This document shows positions 9,951-19,589 of a stretch of DNA of 20,146 bases, in pieces (within the stretch, counting starts at the first letter, position 1; each line of letters starts with the position of its first letter). The translations under genes and the position numbers were made by a program. The notes below the pieces were generated by a model. The model had not been told where the DNA came from, did not search any database, and was given only the letters and a program-made list of their open reading frames with translations. Origin of the DNA: Saccoglossus kowalevskii (Eukaryota > Hemichordata > Enteropneusta > Harrimaniidae); NCBI RefSeq assembly GCF_000003605.2, contig NW_003138328.1:2476-22621 (forward strand), given 5' to 3'.

Positions 9951-11120
9951 ACATTTGTATGTGTGTGTGTGAGTTTTTAATCTACGTGAAACATTATAAC
10001 AAAAACATCATTCAATTACCTAAGCGACCTTTTTAACTTCCAGGAATCCCCATTACTTTGCACAACTCTGCACTATGTTTTGTAACAGGTTATGGTAAGC
10101 TCGTATGACTGTCCACTTACAAAAACATATTTTATTTTTTAACACCGTTTGCAGTGGTATCAATCTGCAAATATATAAACATGCCCGTACAGTCTCTTCT
10201 CAGCTGCAGTATGCATACCACGTGTTTTTTTTTCCGCAAAGCAGAATACCCGATAACTCTTACATTGACTACGCTTTCGTTAAGTTCTACGGTCAGCAAT
10301 ACGTTGCCACCAACTGTATCGACACACATCATGGATTTTCAAAAAAATTAGATTGAAATGAAATATTGCATATAGGTTAATAAGTAAAAACCAAATCGAT
10401 GTATGCAAACAATAAATTATCCTCGCCCAACTGTATTTCTGCGAAAACGTCAAATTTGGGAAAATCGGTAAATAAAGTCAGTCTGAAGCATGCAATTTTA
10501 TGGTACTAATAAACAGAGCTGCACGTCACGCGACGATCAATCGACCAAAGAGAATGTGGTGTTACAATAACAGGCATCGCATCGCGTCGCGTCGTCTTGC
10601 TAGTCTTGCTATCGTTCATATATTGAACGACACGAAGACCCCTGACGAAGACAGCAGGCCAGAGTTCAAAATATGAACGATTGCACGACCACAAATACAT
10701 ATTCCACTTTACAACACATCAACCAAGGGCGAATTTATTGGATTCGTACGAATCCCCTAAAATCTGAGGATTTGAATAATTTTGTTCATTTTTTCTTTTT
10801 ACGTGGAAACGAGTGTACTGGCATATGGATATACGCTGGTAAATATACAATGGCCAGAGGCTAGAATGTTGACATTCAGAATAAAATTGCTTTTAATATT
10901 TGGTATAGTGTTGATAGTGATATAATTTTCTATTTTTTCAAAATCACCAAACTCCATAGCAAGGACAACGTTATCTGGAATTTAACGGCTGGTACCTCAA
11001 GGTCTGCCATAACCCCACATACATGTATTTTTTAGAACGGCACTGTCACTTCGAGCAATTAATGTAAATGCCGTGTATCGTTTTTACAGGGAGTGCAGCA
11101 CGACCTCAAATAAACTTTCT
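9951..11120. other. AT-rich spacer with no supported gene
   Basis: Contains a short GT run at 9961-9971 and a small slippage-prone stretch near 10576-10612 (catcgcatcgcgtcgcgtcgtc, then repeated cttgcta). Several short frames of 60-80 codons have no splice context or recognisable product. Confidence 0.6.
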
Positions 11121-11488
11121 AGAGGGGGGCAAGGGTTATTTTCGTTCAACGTAATTGCAATATTTTTTTGTTCGTACAACGTAAATAGTAAAAATAAACT
11201 TCGTAATTCTGTAATCACAGGCTAGACGTACAACGTAATCAATCAAATATTTTTTTCGTACACTGTAAACATGTGTCATTTTTCTCGGTACGTACAAGAA
11301 TTTACATCAAAATAAAAAAAAAGTCGTAAAGAATATTCCAGGAAACTATAAAACGACTAGATGACACAATTCACTGCAAAATAAATTTTCACTGTAAACT
11401 GTAAAAACGTCTTTTTTTCCTTGTAAATTGTAAAAAGCCCTTTTTATTTCCCGTAAAACTGTACCAGCTACCCCCCTTGCCCCCCTCT
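11121..11488. mobile_element. 368-bp MITE-like element with perfect 15-bp inverted termini
   Basis: AGAGGGGGGCAAGGG at 11121-11135 is exactly inverted at 11474-11488. The left subterminal half carries repeated GTACAACGTAA-like motifs (near 11146, 11173 and 11228). The right half carries repeated ACTGTAAA or TTGTAAA motifs. Subterminal repeats of this kind are typical of transposase-binding regions in non-autonomous DNA elements. There is no coding frame, and I could not identify a target-site duplication. Confidence 0.6.
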
Positions 11489-11638
11489 TCCTATATTTTC
11501 GCCGTTGAACTGATTGGTACAAATTGTGATTTTCTTTTAGAAAGCCAGGTTTTCTACAAGCCTCGCCGAGTTCCTGAATCCAACCCCAGTGGCTACATAC
11601 GCCCTCTATGGTCAGACTTTACAGTGTAAGAATCCTTT

Positions 11639-11657
11639 CACTTCCGGCGCCGCCATC
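11639..11657. promoter_or_regulatory. Possible TULP4 promoter: ETS-like and YY1-like sites
   Basis: CACTTCCGG (11639-11647, ETS/GABP-like) is followed directly by GCCGCCATC (11649-11657, YY1-like) in a locally CpG-containing stretch about 500 bp upstream of the TULP4 start codon. Such pairs are common at TATA-less metazoan promoters. The start site and any noncoding first exon are not proven. A plausible acceptor (gttatacgtttag, ending at 11994) could begin the coding exon downstream. Confidence 0.35.
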
Positions 11658-12015
11658 ACGGTCTCAGCTTGTCGCTACTCTTGGTATTCATTTGTGTGTA
11701 GTCGGGAGAGTTCATGTCGTTACATCGTTATATATTGGTGTGATTTGAATTGGCTGACGTTCATTAATTCGTAATGAAGTCCTCACCGGTATGCTTACGC
11801 CAGGAATCCAATAACACTTTAATTGTGTCACTATTTTATTAATACTGACGAACGTTTGTACAAAAAGCAGAGTCCGTAGAAAATGATAGCATTATATAAA
11901 TACACGCTGTAATTCGATAGATTAGGTTTAAGCCCCTCGTTGATTCCAATCTGTTTCGGAATATATAGTTTAATCCTGATTGTTATACGTTTAGAATGCT
12001 AGGACCGCTGTCAAC

Positions 12016-12129
12016 ATGCGATCATCAATGAAAACGACAGTCTCCGATGACGACAACGACGTCCACCAGTTCGCCATTGTGCAAATAGATACGATACACC
12101 ATAGCTATTGTGCTATATTTCTCTCGTAA
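12016..12129 (+). other. Upstream ORF (37 codons) in the putative TULP4 5' UTR
   Basis: ATG at 12016 has A at position -3. It runs 37 codons to TAA at 12127-12129, ending 34 nt before the TULP4 start and in a different frame. The peptide is hydrophilic with a DDDND run. If this stretch is in the mRNA, it could lower translation of the main ORF. Transcription is assumed, not shown. Confidence 0.4.
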
Positions 12130-12135
12130 CGCTGG

Positions 12136-12204
12136 ATGAAATCTAACGTCCCTGTATATCATCATGTACGCTGCTCTAGAAGAAAACCCTGCTGCCAGGA
12201 GTGA
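12136..12204 (+). other. Second upstream ORF overlapping the TULP4 start
   Basis: ATG at 12136 in a weak context (T at -3) reads 22 codons plus TGA, ending at 12204, in the +1 frame across the TULP4 ATG at 12164. Overlapping upstream ORFs reduce main-start initiation when used. Here the weak context suggests leaky scanning. Confidence 0.3.
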
Positions 12205-12415
12205 TTGTAATATATTGTCACTATCGTGGAAAGGTACTGTACCAGAAAGTGAAAAAGATAAAAGCTACTCACGGAAGAGGCATTGCAACGAAGGTTGGCT
12301 GTCGTCCGGAAACAGTAAGGGCATCGTTGGTGCTACATTTACCACAAGTCACTGCAAACCAGAATATAATGTACCAAGTCGGACTAATTTTAATCTAAGA
12401 GGACACAGCGCCCAG
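12164..12415 (+). CDS. TULP4: TULP4 (tubby-like protein 4), first coding exon
   Basis: Encodes the first 84 residues, starting MYAALEEN. Recognised from the conserved TULP4 N-terminus: CNILSLSWKG, the acidic and basic linker VPESEKDK, EGWLSSGNSKGIVGATF, the TSHC segment and FNLRGHSAQ. The family has an N-terminal WD40-type propeller, a SOCS box and a C-terminal tubby domain. It is thought to act as a substrate receptor of a cullin-RING ubiquitin ligase. This exon supplies the beginning of the propeller. The start is supported by an in-frame TGA at 12137-12139, 27 nt upstream, and by A at -3. The donor is CAG|gtaatt at 12416, phase 0. The next coding exon is 19421-19549 and joins in frame. The rest of the gene lies beyond the window. 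Confidence 0.93.
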
Positions 12416-12534
12416 GTAATTGCTTATATGAATCCTTGATTTGAACCCGTTATCAGCAGACAATTGCCATTGCTGGGCAATTAGTTCTAGATAATGTACA
12501 GTGGCATATATTCACTAGGATCAATTTTAGAAAA

Positions 12535-12578
12535 TTTGTTGCTACATTTTAATGATTTTGTTGCTACATTTTAGTGAT
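12535..12578 (+). repeat. 22-bp tandem duplication (two copies)
   Basis: TTTGTTGCTACATTTTAATGAT at 12535-12556 is followed directly by a copy at 12557-12578 that differs at one base. Confidence 0.85.
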
Positions 12579-12892
12579 GTATAAAGAAAACAATACATTG
12601 TATTGTTAACTTTGAGTGTTTGCTGTGTTTTAATTTAGCTTTTCATAAATAATAAGCCCTATAGTGTACAGTGTATATGGTTTTATGGTCAGTTCATGGG
12701 GTTTGTTTTCTTTTGTTTATCACATCATATTGATTATACTTGTTAACATAAATGAGTGACATTTTAGGTGAAATTGGTAATAAGGAGTGTTTATGAAGAC
12801 AAAAGGTTTTTAACTAGTTAGCATCTTAACATTGTGCAAATTTTAATCAATAACTAATTCTAAATTGTATTTATAAGTTTTTTTCTTCTCAG

Positions 12893-13063
12893 TTTAACGC
12901 ATTGCTTGCTGAAAGCTACCTCAAAAATGAATGGCAAAAACTGACATCAGCAATGAATGTGTTAAAAAAGCTCATCATAAAGAATAATTTAGTAATGTTT
13001 CAGGAACTTACTGTCACTGCATCCTTAGACCCCCATCTTTACTATAAATGGACATGCATGTAG
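12893..13063 (+). CDS. Candidate alternative terminal exon inside the TULP4 intron
   Basis: A textbook acceptor (branch-like ctaattctaa, then agtttttttcttctcag ending at 12892) is followed by 56 open codons and TAG at 13061-13063. The frame is phase 0 and so compatible with the TULP4 exon ending at 12415. The peptide starts FNALLAESYLKNEWQ, is mildly amphipathic and lysine-rich, and ends in HLYYKWTCM. It does not resemble the next TULP4 segment. If spliced it would give a protein of about 140 residues lacking almost all of the propeller and all of the tubby domain, or a transcript subject to decay. A possible AATAAA lies near 13308. It could instead be a decayed retrocopy or chance. An open run of 56 codons is uncommon at this base composition but not decisive. 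Confidence 0.3.
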   Translation, partial: FNALLAESYLKNEWQKLTSAMNVLKKLIIKNNLVMFQELTVTASLDPHLYYKWTCM

Positions 13064-13389
13064 AACAAAGATGATCATTGTGTATTCAGTGTACTGTCAA
13101 CATCCCAACAGATTCAGAAAAACTATAATCAAAAACTTAATTGGTGATTACATGTATATGCATATTACCATATTTGCTCTATTACAATATACACATGTGA
13201 AACATCAAACACCACAAAACATTGCCCATGGATGATATTTCAGTATCTGGGTGATCTTTTGGTGCTGAAAAAACAAATACCGTAAATAACACGACAAAAC
13301 TAACTAGTAATAAAAATAATTGTATAATCAGCATCGTCAGATTTAGCGAAAATTTCATAAACACATTCACAGTGTTGTTCCAATGCAAC

Positions 13390-13800
13390 TTTGTAGAAAC
13401 TATCGTATTTATCCGGGAAAGCGATCATGCCCCGGCAAACGCCCACCCCCCAATTTTGACACAATAAAGAAATTAAGGTCATGTCATCTTTACCTACACT
13501 TGTAATAAAAAAAATAACATAAACCTATTTTTTGTTCGTTGTATTAACAGTTGACTTTCTTTGAAAAGATTCAAGCAAATCTTACAGAGAACTACGAAAC
13601 AAGTGTCATACTTGTTCGACTTTAGCATCATTGACAATGAAACCAATGTTGCAATATTGTAGCGTCCCATACCTGGGAAAGTGATTGAAATTACGTTGTT
13701 TGGCTTTAAAAAATATTTGTAGCAGCTTGCAAATATTTTTTTTTGCCGGTAATGTCCAAGCATGCGCCCACCCCAATTTTTTCGCAATTTTCCATGTTCA
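13390..13800. repeat. Two degenerate copies of a short GCGCCCACCCC motif block
   Basis: AAACGCCCACCCCCCAATTTT at about 13438 and GCGCCCACCCCAATTTTTT at about 13764 sit in similar contexts. Each is preceded by a GGGAAAG(C/T)GAT segment and a CCGG core. They may be fragments of one repeat family. A 158-codon minus-strand frame spans part of this region but looks like read-through of AT-rich repeat sequence. Confidence 0.3.
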
Positions 13801-14532
13801 GGACCCTGGTATTGGCTTACCCGGGTATTGGTAAGTAAATCTGCCAAAATATAACACTGTGACATCCAAGTCATCCACAAGACGGACATTAAACAAACTA
13901 AAAAATTCAATATAGTGCAAGTTCGTTTTCTGAATGATTGAGATGCAATCAGAAATTCAAAATTATGCAACTGAAATTTGTTGATTGCTGAGCTAGTACT
14001 GAAATTGGGTCAAGCAGCTATCCAATCAAAGGCTTGAAATCATGCATAGGGTCACTTATAGCATCCATACAATGTATTTGGTAAATTGGTAACAATAAAC
14101 TTTCAACATAGCTATTTTGAATAGTTAGATGATAACCAAATTTACTTTATGTCATATTTATCTGTTTGAGTTTCATTTATTTATTTAGGTAGATGTTAAG
14201 TTACACGCAGACCATGCATAAACTTGTTTTTATGTGTATTACCTTGCCTGCAGGTCTCTTCAGCTGGCAATAATCAGAGCTAATACACACCAAGGACTAG
14301 GACTGCACCATTACCTATGACTTTTTAGTTCCTGTTTTAGTTCGGTCTGACCTGTATCTCGAACATGGCTTGGCCAATTAGATCCAAACATTATGCATAA
14401 TATCCATAATATGTTTTCAGATCGTATTCAAAATGGCCTGATGCAAGTACTGTTCTAGAGCCATGTGTCAGATGTACATTGACTAATTACAATCTAACTA
14501 CATGTACATTATGACAGAACCCCACACCCTAC

Positions 14533-14686
14533 CCGTGGCTTTCGTTGCGGCCGTACTTTCATGAGCGAAGTCTTGGTTACCAGTTAAAATGTTGCTCATT
14601 TGGCGTTGGTAATCTTTATTTGTAACTGCCGCAACGTCGCCAGCAGAAACCTCCTGGTATCTCGATGTTGATGATTGCGGCTCCAT
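14533..14686 (-). CDS. Candidate antisense first coding exon, nested in the TULP4 intron
   Basis: On the minus strand an ATG in strong context (A at -3, G at +4) at 14686 opens a frame beginning MEPQSSTSRYQEVSAGDVAA. It stays open to a possible donor CACGG|gtaggg at 14532. The local sequence has more CpG and less AT bias than the intron around it, and it reads as polar, Ser/Thr/Ala/Gln-rich protein. CCAAT-type and octamer motifs lie 200-300 bp upstream on this strand. No downstream exon was identified, so it may be a small nested gene, a decayed retrocopy or chance. Confidence 0.25.
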
Positions 14687-14899
14687 AGTAATCGCTGATT
14701 TTACGGCGGGTGGATCTTCCGAGATCCCTTCAAGGTTTATAAAACTAAGTTTCCAGGTGGTCAACATACATTAAGTTCTCCCAATCGTAGTATTCCATGA
14801 GATGTACACCTAACATGCCAAAAACGTAACGTTGCTGAACGATTTGAACCGGACAAAAATAGCAGATGAAAATGTGTTTACAAAATAAAAATAGTTCGG

Positions 14900-15168
14900 T
14901 AGCCAATGGAAATACTATGTTCATTTGCATATCGACCGTGACAATACCGAAAACATTATTGCATGGGTGATATGCAAATTAGTTTGGGCCAAAATAAGTG
15001 ACTGCCAAAGAGTACCATTACTGTTATTCAAATTTCATTTCACTCGGCAAGTATATTCATGTACCCAAGGGGAAAATATCGTAGTTCTTAAATATTGTTT
15101 ATATTGTATGTTTTGAAAAACGCTACTCCTGAAGGGACTACTTTGTTTGCTCTCAGACTCATTTGCAT
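14900..15168. promoter_or_regulatory. Cluster of octamer (ATTTGCAT) motifs with a CCAAT box
   Basis: ATTTGCATATC (14923-14933) is exactly inverted as GATATGCAAAT (14969-14979), giving two convergent POU octamers 38 bp apart. A third ATTTGCAT lies at 15161-15168, and AGCCAATGG is at about 14901. Three perfect octamers within about 250 bp suggest an intronic enhancer or a promoter for the minus-strand candidate at 14686. The function is inferred. Confidence 0.3.
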
Positions 15169-15837
15169 AGGAGGTGTGGAAATACCGATTTTGATTTCAG
15201 GGACGAATCAAAATAAACTGCAGTACATATGTAATAATATACATCATGTCATATGTTGCATGTTTTCACTCAAAATGGCTGACTCATTTCAGGTTTGTTA
15301 ATATTGAAACAATGAAGACTTGTTCTATTCAAATAACCCAAGACTATTTGATTAATAATTTTTATATTGTACTGTGTGGACTTAGCTTGTACATTATATC
15401 ATTCAGACTATTTATTTATTATCTTATCTTATTTATATCCAACAACATTGTCAATGCAGTGCAAGGCAGTAAGATGATACAGAATTATTTAATCAATTTT
15501 TACTTGGGACAATGGTGTAAGTCCTTCTCTGAGAAACCATGTTTTCAGACCAGGTTGATTTCAAGAAATCCCAAACGTCTTTGTCTTTTAGGTTGTCCAA
15601 AATATTATACACAAAGTTAGTAACTTCTAAACTGTATTAAACATCTAAATACAGTAAACTACAGAAACCTGGGGAAGTTACAAACATTTTATAAATATAA
15701 TTTGTTATGAATTATGATGCCTGTTTATATTTAACAATTCAGAAATCGTGAGTTTTAATTAATGAGGTATGACCATATTCCGAATGCAGTCCAAAAACGT
15801 GAACTTGTGAATTGACCTCTGTCCGGAAGTGTATCTT

Positions 15838-16070
15838 AGACATGCCTGGACTGATTACATTCAAACTTCACACGTACATCATACATAATATTATACATAT
15901 GTGCATCAATTTGTTTCATGATCTGATTCAAGGTGGCCGAATGGCGGCCATTTTTGTGCTGAAAAATCGTCATGTGTACGGATGGATTTTGTTCAAACTT
16001 GGTACATACATTGGACCTTACGCTTCCTTGATGCATGTCATTTTGTTTTTCAGATCAGACTGGTGGCCAT
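15838..16070 (+). repeat. Dispersed repeat, copy 1 (ACATGCCTG...GGCGGCCATTTT)
   Basis: Order of motifs: ACATGCCTGGACTGATT, TTCAAACTTCACAC, CATCATAC, TATGTGCATCA, TTTGTTTCATGATCTGATTCAAGGTGGC, GGCGGCCATTTTT. A second half then follows with TTCAAACTTGGTACATACATTG, CTTGATGCATGTCATTTTG and TGGTGGCCATTTTG. The same order recurs at 16800-17045. Confidence 0.7.
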
Positions 16071-16799
16071 TTTGTTTTAATGGTTCTAGTGTCATATCTC
16101 TGATATGCTTTGATTATCTTCAAATTTTAAATATATATATATTATATATCATCTCATAGATATACAAAACTATATAACTTAGATTTGATAACTAATGGTG
16201 ACTGTGCCATGCATGGCTTGTTTATGGAAATTTATAAAATATCTACAGTGAAAGACTCGTACTTCATTCAAAGACACTTTCATTGGCTATTGAAACTATT
16301 TGGTAACGTCCAGTACCCATGAATCTTTTTAGGCGTCATTCATTTTCAATTTATGAAAACAATTATATTTGAAATTCACTGTAGCTCTCATGAAAGATTA
16401 TCACAAAGTCCAGCACGGAAATTTCAAACTTTATTCTGTCAGTGCAAAAGCTCAAATGTCATTAAGAGGTCAAAAGTCTGATTTGTTTACTTTTACATAT
16501 GCACATGAAATGTTCAGATCAGTTGCAGAATATAAAATTACTACCAGTAGATTCATACTTCACTCTCAAATTCATCCATAATCTTGTATATAAGTAAAAG
16601 AATAAGTGTAACAGTTACCAGATTAAAATATATAACAATGTTTTTACACAATAGTTATGCAACAAAGATAGAAAATAAATCGTACAAGATAGTAAAAGAT
16701 ATAAATTTATTTATACAATAACATTTATAACCTTAGTCCCTGTTTGGACATAGTCTGAAAACTATGGATTGATCTCCATGCATCTCTATCCAGCAGTAT

Positions 16800-17045
16800 C
16801 TCACACATGCCTGAACAGTTAAAACATCACACATACATACAATGTAAGATGTTATATCAACATATGCACATGCATTGGTTTCATCTGTTTCAAGATGGCT
16901 GAATGGCGGCCATTTTAAGGCCATAAGTGCATCAGATCACACATTTTTACCATTTTGAAACCGGATATCAGAAAAACCTTGATGCACATTGTTCTATTTT
17001 TTCAAATCAAATTCAGAATGGGCGACTAGTGGCCATCTTGTTTAA
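16800..17045 (+). repeat. Dispersed repeat, copy 2
   Basis: Repeats the motif order of copy 1: ACATGCCTGAACAG, ACATCACACATACATACA, TATGCACATGCATTGGTTTCATCTG, CAAGATGGCTGAATGGCGGC, then CTTGATGCACATTGTTCTATTTTTTC and TAGTGGCCATCTTG. The halves within each copy are themselves related (both end in a GGCCAT.TTG-type motif), so the underlying monomer is roughly 110-120 bp. Confidence 0.7.
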
Positions 17046-17068
17046 GCAAATGCAATTCAGGATATTCG

Positions 17069-17500
17069 ACATGCCTGTACTGATAAAGTTCAAACTTCAC
17101 ACATAATAATAATAATACAGTTTTATTACACTGTAATAAAATTACAAATTTATTTTTGGCTGAAAGTAATAAAAGGTAAGGTAAAAAGGTACATAAAAAA
17201 CAAAACGTTAAAATAACACAAATTAGGCAGTAAAAATTAATGTAGTTTCTGTTTTTCAAAACACACTTTCAGATATCGTGTCACATGTCTAATTAGTTTA
17301 GGATGGTTAGTATTAATAGTGATAATAAACTTGTTGATATTGTTTTCAGACTGAAAAGTGGGGATTTCCTTGGTAAATTCAGTGTACATAATATCCCTTT
17401 CATCAGTGTAATAGCTACATATGTCATACATCTTATTGGACAAATACATGTACAAGTGCATCAGATAAAAAATGGCTGTCTGGTAGTCATCTTGTTTAAT
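17069..17500 (+). repeat. Dispersed repeat, copy 3, interrupted
   Basis: Starts with GACATGCCTGTACTGAT and TTCAAACTTCACACATAATA at about 17069-17108, which match copy 1. It is then interrupted near 17108 by an AAT run and about 280 bp of AT-rich sequence. It appears to resume near 17410-17500 with CATATGTCATACATC, AAGTGCATCAGAT, AAAAATGGCTGTCTGG and TAGTCATCTTGTTT. Confidence 0.5.
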
Positions 17501-18427
17501 CCTTTGAATGCCATTGTCAACTTTTGGCACCATTTACAAAATTATTTTGTATATTCTGTTTCTTCTCACATAAAATTTCAAATTAAATAAAAAATTTAAA
17601 CTGTTCATATGGACCAAAATGGTGATGGGTGCAAAAAATATCTGGCAATCTGAGTTAAACAAATACACTTCCACAAGACCATATCTTGATATTATGGATG
17701 TCACCCTTGTTAATATTTTCTCCCAAAAATAATTATCATTACCCATTGCATTCAAGCTGTGAGTTGAAAGGTGGTGATTATATTTGAATGTTTTTAAAAT
17801 CTGTGCAAATAAACAACACATTTGACTTACAAATGTATATATTGCTATGGGTAGTATGGGACCCATATTAAATGCATACAGTCACAACGATTACCTCTCT
17901 GTAAACTGATGTGACAAAGTCTTGGTATTTTTCTGCTTTTCGACTGTTTCACCAGCACTGCCATTCATTATCAGTGTCAAACCAGCATGAATAATATGCT
18001 TGTTAAATACACTATAAAAAGCAACAGTATTTATTTTAGGAGTGTGATACTGCGACTGGTACAAAATGTAAATGTAGGAATTTTTAGCTTAACTATATTG
18101 ACTATGTCATTAAGAAATTGATATTTATTTATTTTTAAATCTACTGGAAATTTCAAGATGAATTACAATGTAGTAAAAGTTACTTAAATATTCAAATGGA
18201 ACATAACTAAAGTAATGCAAGATACCTTGTTAAGGAAAACGTTACAGTTGTTAACCTGTTCATCAACATCAACAAACCTCAACAAATGAGCGAATCTAAT
18301 TGGCTGTTAGGGTTATGAGGTATAGTAATAGGATTATATGTGATCTATATAAAATATAGATCTCTCAATGTACATGGATCTTTTCTCTTAAACAAGTTCT
18401 TCTTTGATACTATTCTAGTGCTAATAT

Positions 18428-19300
18428 TTCTTACAAAGGTGCTATTGGTAGACATCTGTCTTATTTCTTATACAGGTGCCCTGGTGGACCTCTATCTCAT
18501 TTTGTACACAGATGCACTGGTGGACATCTGTCTCATATCTTATACAGGTGCCCTGGTGGACATTTGTCTAATTTCGTACACAGGTGCCCTGGTGGACATT
18601 TGTCTAATTTCGTACACAGGTGCCCTGGTGGACATTTGTCTAATTTCGTACACAGGTGCCCTGGTGGACATTTGTGTAATTTCTTACACAGGTGCCCTGG
18701 TGGACATCTGTCTCATTTTTTATACAGGTGCCCTGGTGGACATCTGTCTTATTTCTTACACAGGTGCCCTGGTGGACATCTGTCTAATTTCTTATACAGG
18801 TACCCTGGTGGACATCTGTTCAATTTCTTATACAGGTGCCCTGGTGGACATCTGTCTAATTCCTTATACAGGTGCCCTGGTAGACCTCTGTCTTATTTCT
18901 TACATAGGTGCGCTGGTGGACATCTGTCTAATTTCTTACACAGGTGCCCTGGTGGACATCTGTCTAATTTCTTATACAGGTGCCCTGGTGGACATCTGTC
19001 TTATTTCTTACACAGGTGCCCTGGTAGACCTCTGTCTAATTTCTTATACAGGTGCCCTGGTAGACCTCTGTCTAATTTCTTATACAGGTGCCCTGGTAGA
19101 CCTCTGTCTAATTTCTTATACGGGTGCCCTGGTGGACCTCTGTCTAATTTCTTATACAGGTGCCTTGGTGAACATCTGTCTAATTTCTTATTCAGTGCCC
19201 TGGTGGACATCTGTCTAATTTCTTATTCAGTGCCCTGGTGGACATCTGTCTAATTTCTTATACAGGTGCCCTGGTAAACATCTGTCTAATTTCTTATGCC
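18428..19300 (+). repeat. 36-bp minisatellite, 24 units, in the TULP4 intron
   Basis: Unit AGGTGCCCTGGTGGACATCT followed by GTCTAATTTCTTATAC. The length is a multiple of three, so frames stay open: one reads GALVDICLISYT repeatedly over a 292-codon frame (18340-19218), a second reads a CPGGHLSNFLYR-type repeat, and the minus strand is partly open too. Openness in several frames and two units shortened to 35 bp (near 19190 and 19225), which break the frame, argue against selection for a protein. Variants cluster, for example four consecutive units with GACCTC between about 19020 and 19140, showing local amplification. Every unit contains TCTAATTTCTTATACAG, which resembles a branch point, pyrimidine tract and AG. 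The array ends about 120 bp before the true TULP4 acceptor. Confidence 0.95.
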
Positions 19301-19420
19301 ATATTTGTGTTGGGCAACTACGCATATGTTAGTTTTCAAGGTAGACCCATAATTCTGAACGTACATGTATTATTCTAGTTATTTGATATCACATGTAAAT
19401 GTATGCATAATTTATTTTAG

Positions 19421-19549
19421 GTTGTACTGGTGAGTTGGAATGAACCTTTTCAGAAAATGGCCACCTGCGATTCCAATGGTGTGATATTTGTATGGATTAA
19501 ATATGAAGGTAGATGGTCTATTGAGCTAGTCAATGATAGAACATGTCAG
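19421..19549 (+). CDS. TULP4: TULP4, second coding exon
   Basis: 43 codons between the acceptor tttattttag (19420) and the donor CAG|gtgagt (19550), phase 0 at both ends. It continues the first exon directly, giving RGHSAQ-VVLVSWNEPFQK. Conserved TULP4 features are WNEPFQKMATCDSNGVIFVW, which is one WD40-type blade ending in the characteristic VW, followed by KYEGRWSIELVNDR. The boundaries match the point where the family sequence passes from the LRGH segment to the first propeller blade. The following exon is outside the window. Confidence 0.95.
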
Positions 19550-19589
19550 GTGAGTATGTAATATATACACTGTATAACATATGACACAT

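Larger units (their letters stand above)
12416..19420 (+). other. TULP4: Large first coding intron of TULP4
   Basis: About 7 kb of AT-rich sequence between a GTAATT donor and a TTTATTTTAG acceptor, phase 0. It hosts several tandem and dispersed repeats and two candidate exons listed separately. Stretches such as 13070-13290, 13980-14490, 15180-15830, 16150-16790 and 17530-18420 show no gene or distinctive structure beyond short AT-rich runs, including (AT)n at 16130-16149. Confidence 0.85.

Noticed and set aside
11589-11774. 61-codon plus-strand frame upstream of TULP4 as an N-terminal extension
   Set aside because: It ends in a stop before the TULP4 exon, has no clear donor in phase, and the TULP4 family start is already matched at 12164.
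13494-13970. 158-codon minus-strand open frame with hydrophobic stretches
   Set aside because: No family recognised. It crosses a degenerate repeat block and poly-T runs, and hydrophobicity is expected from AT-rich sequence. A possible acceptor and a GTAAGC donor exist, but no linked exon was found.
18340-19218. 292-codon open frame with a GALVDICLISYT repeat, resembling a membrane-repeat protein
   Set aside because: It is a 36-bp minisatellite inside the TULP4 intron. Other frames are also open and two 35-bp units break the frame, so there is no sign of selection on the reading frame.
18564-19253. 229-codon frame with a CPGGHLSNF-type repeat, superficially zinc-finger-like
   Set aside because: Same minisatellite in another frame. 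Cys and His spacing is set by the 36-bp period, not by a zinc-binding pattern.
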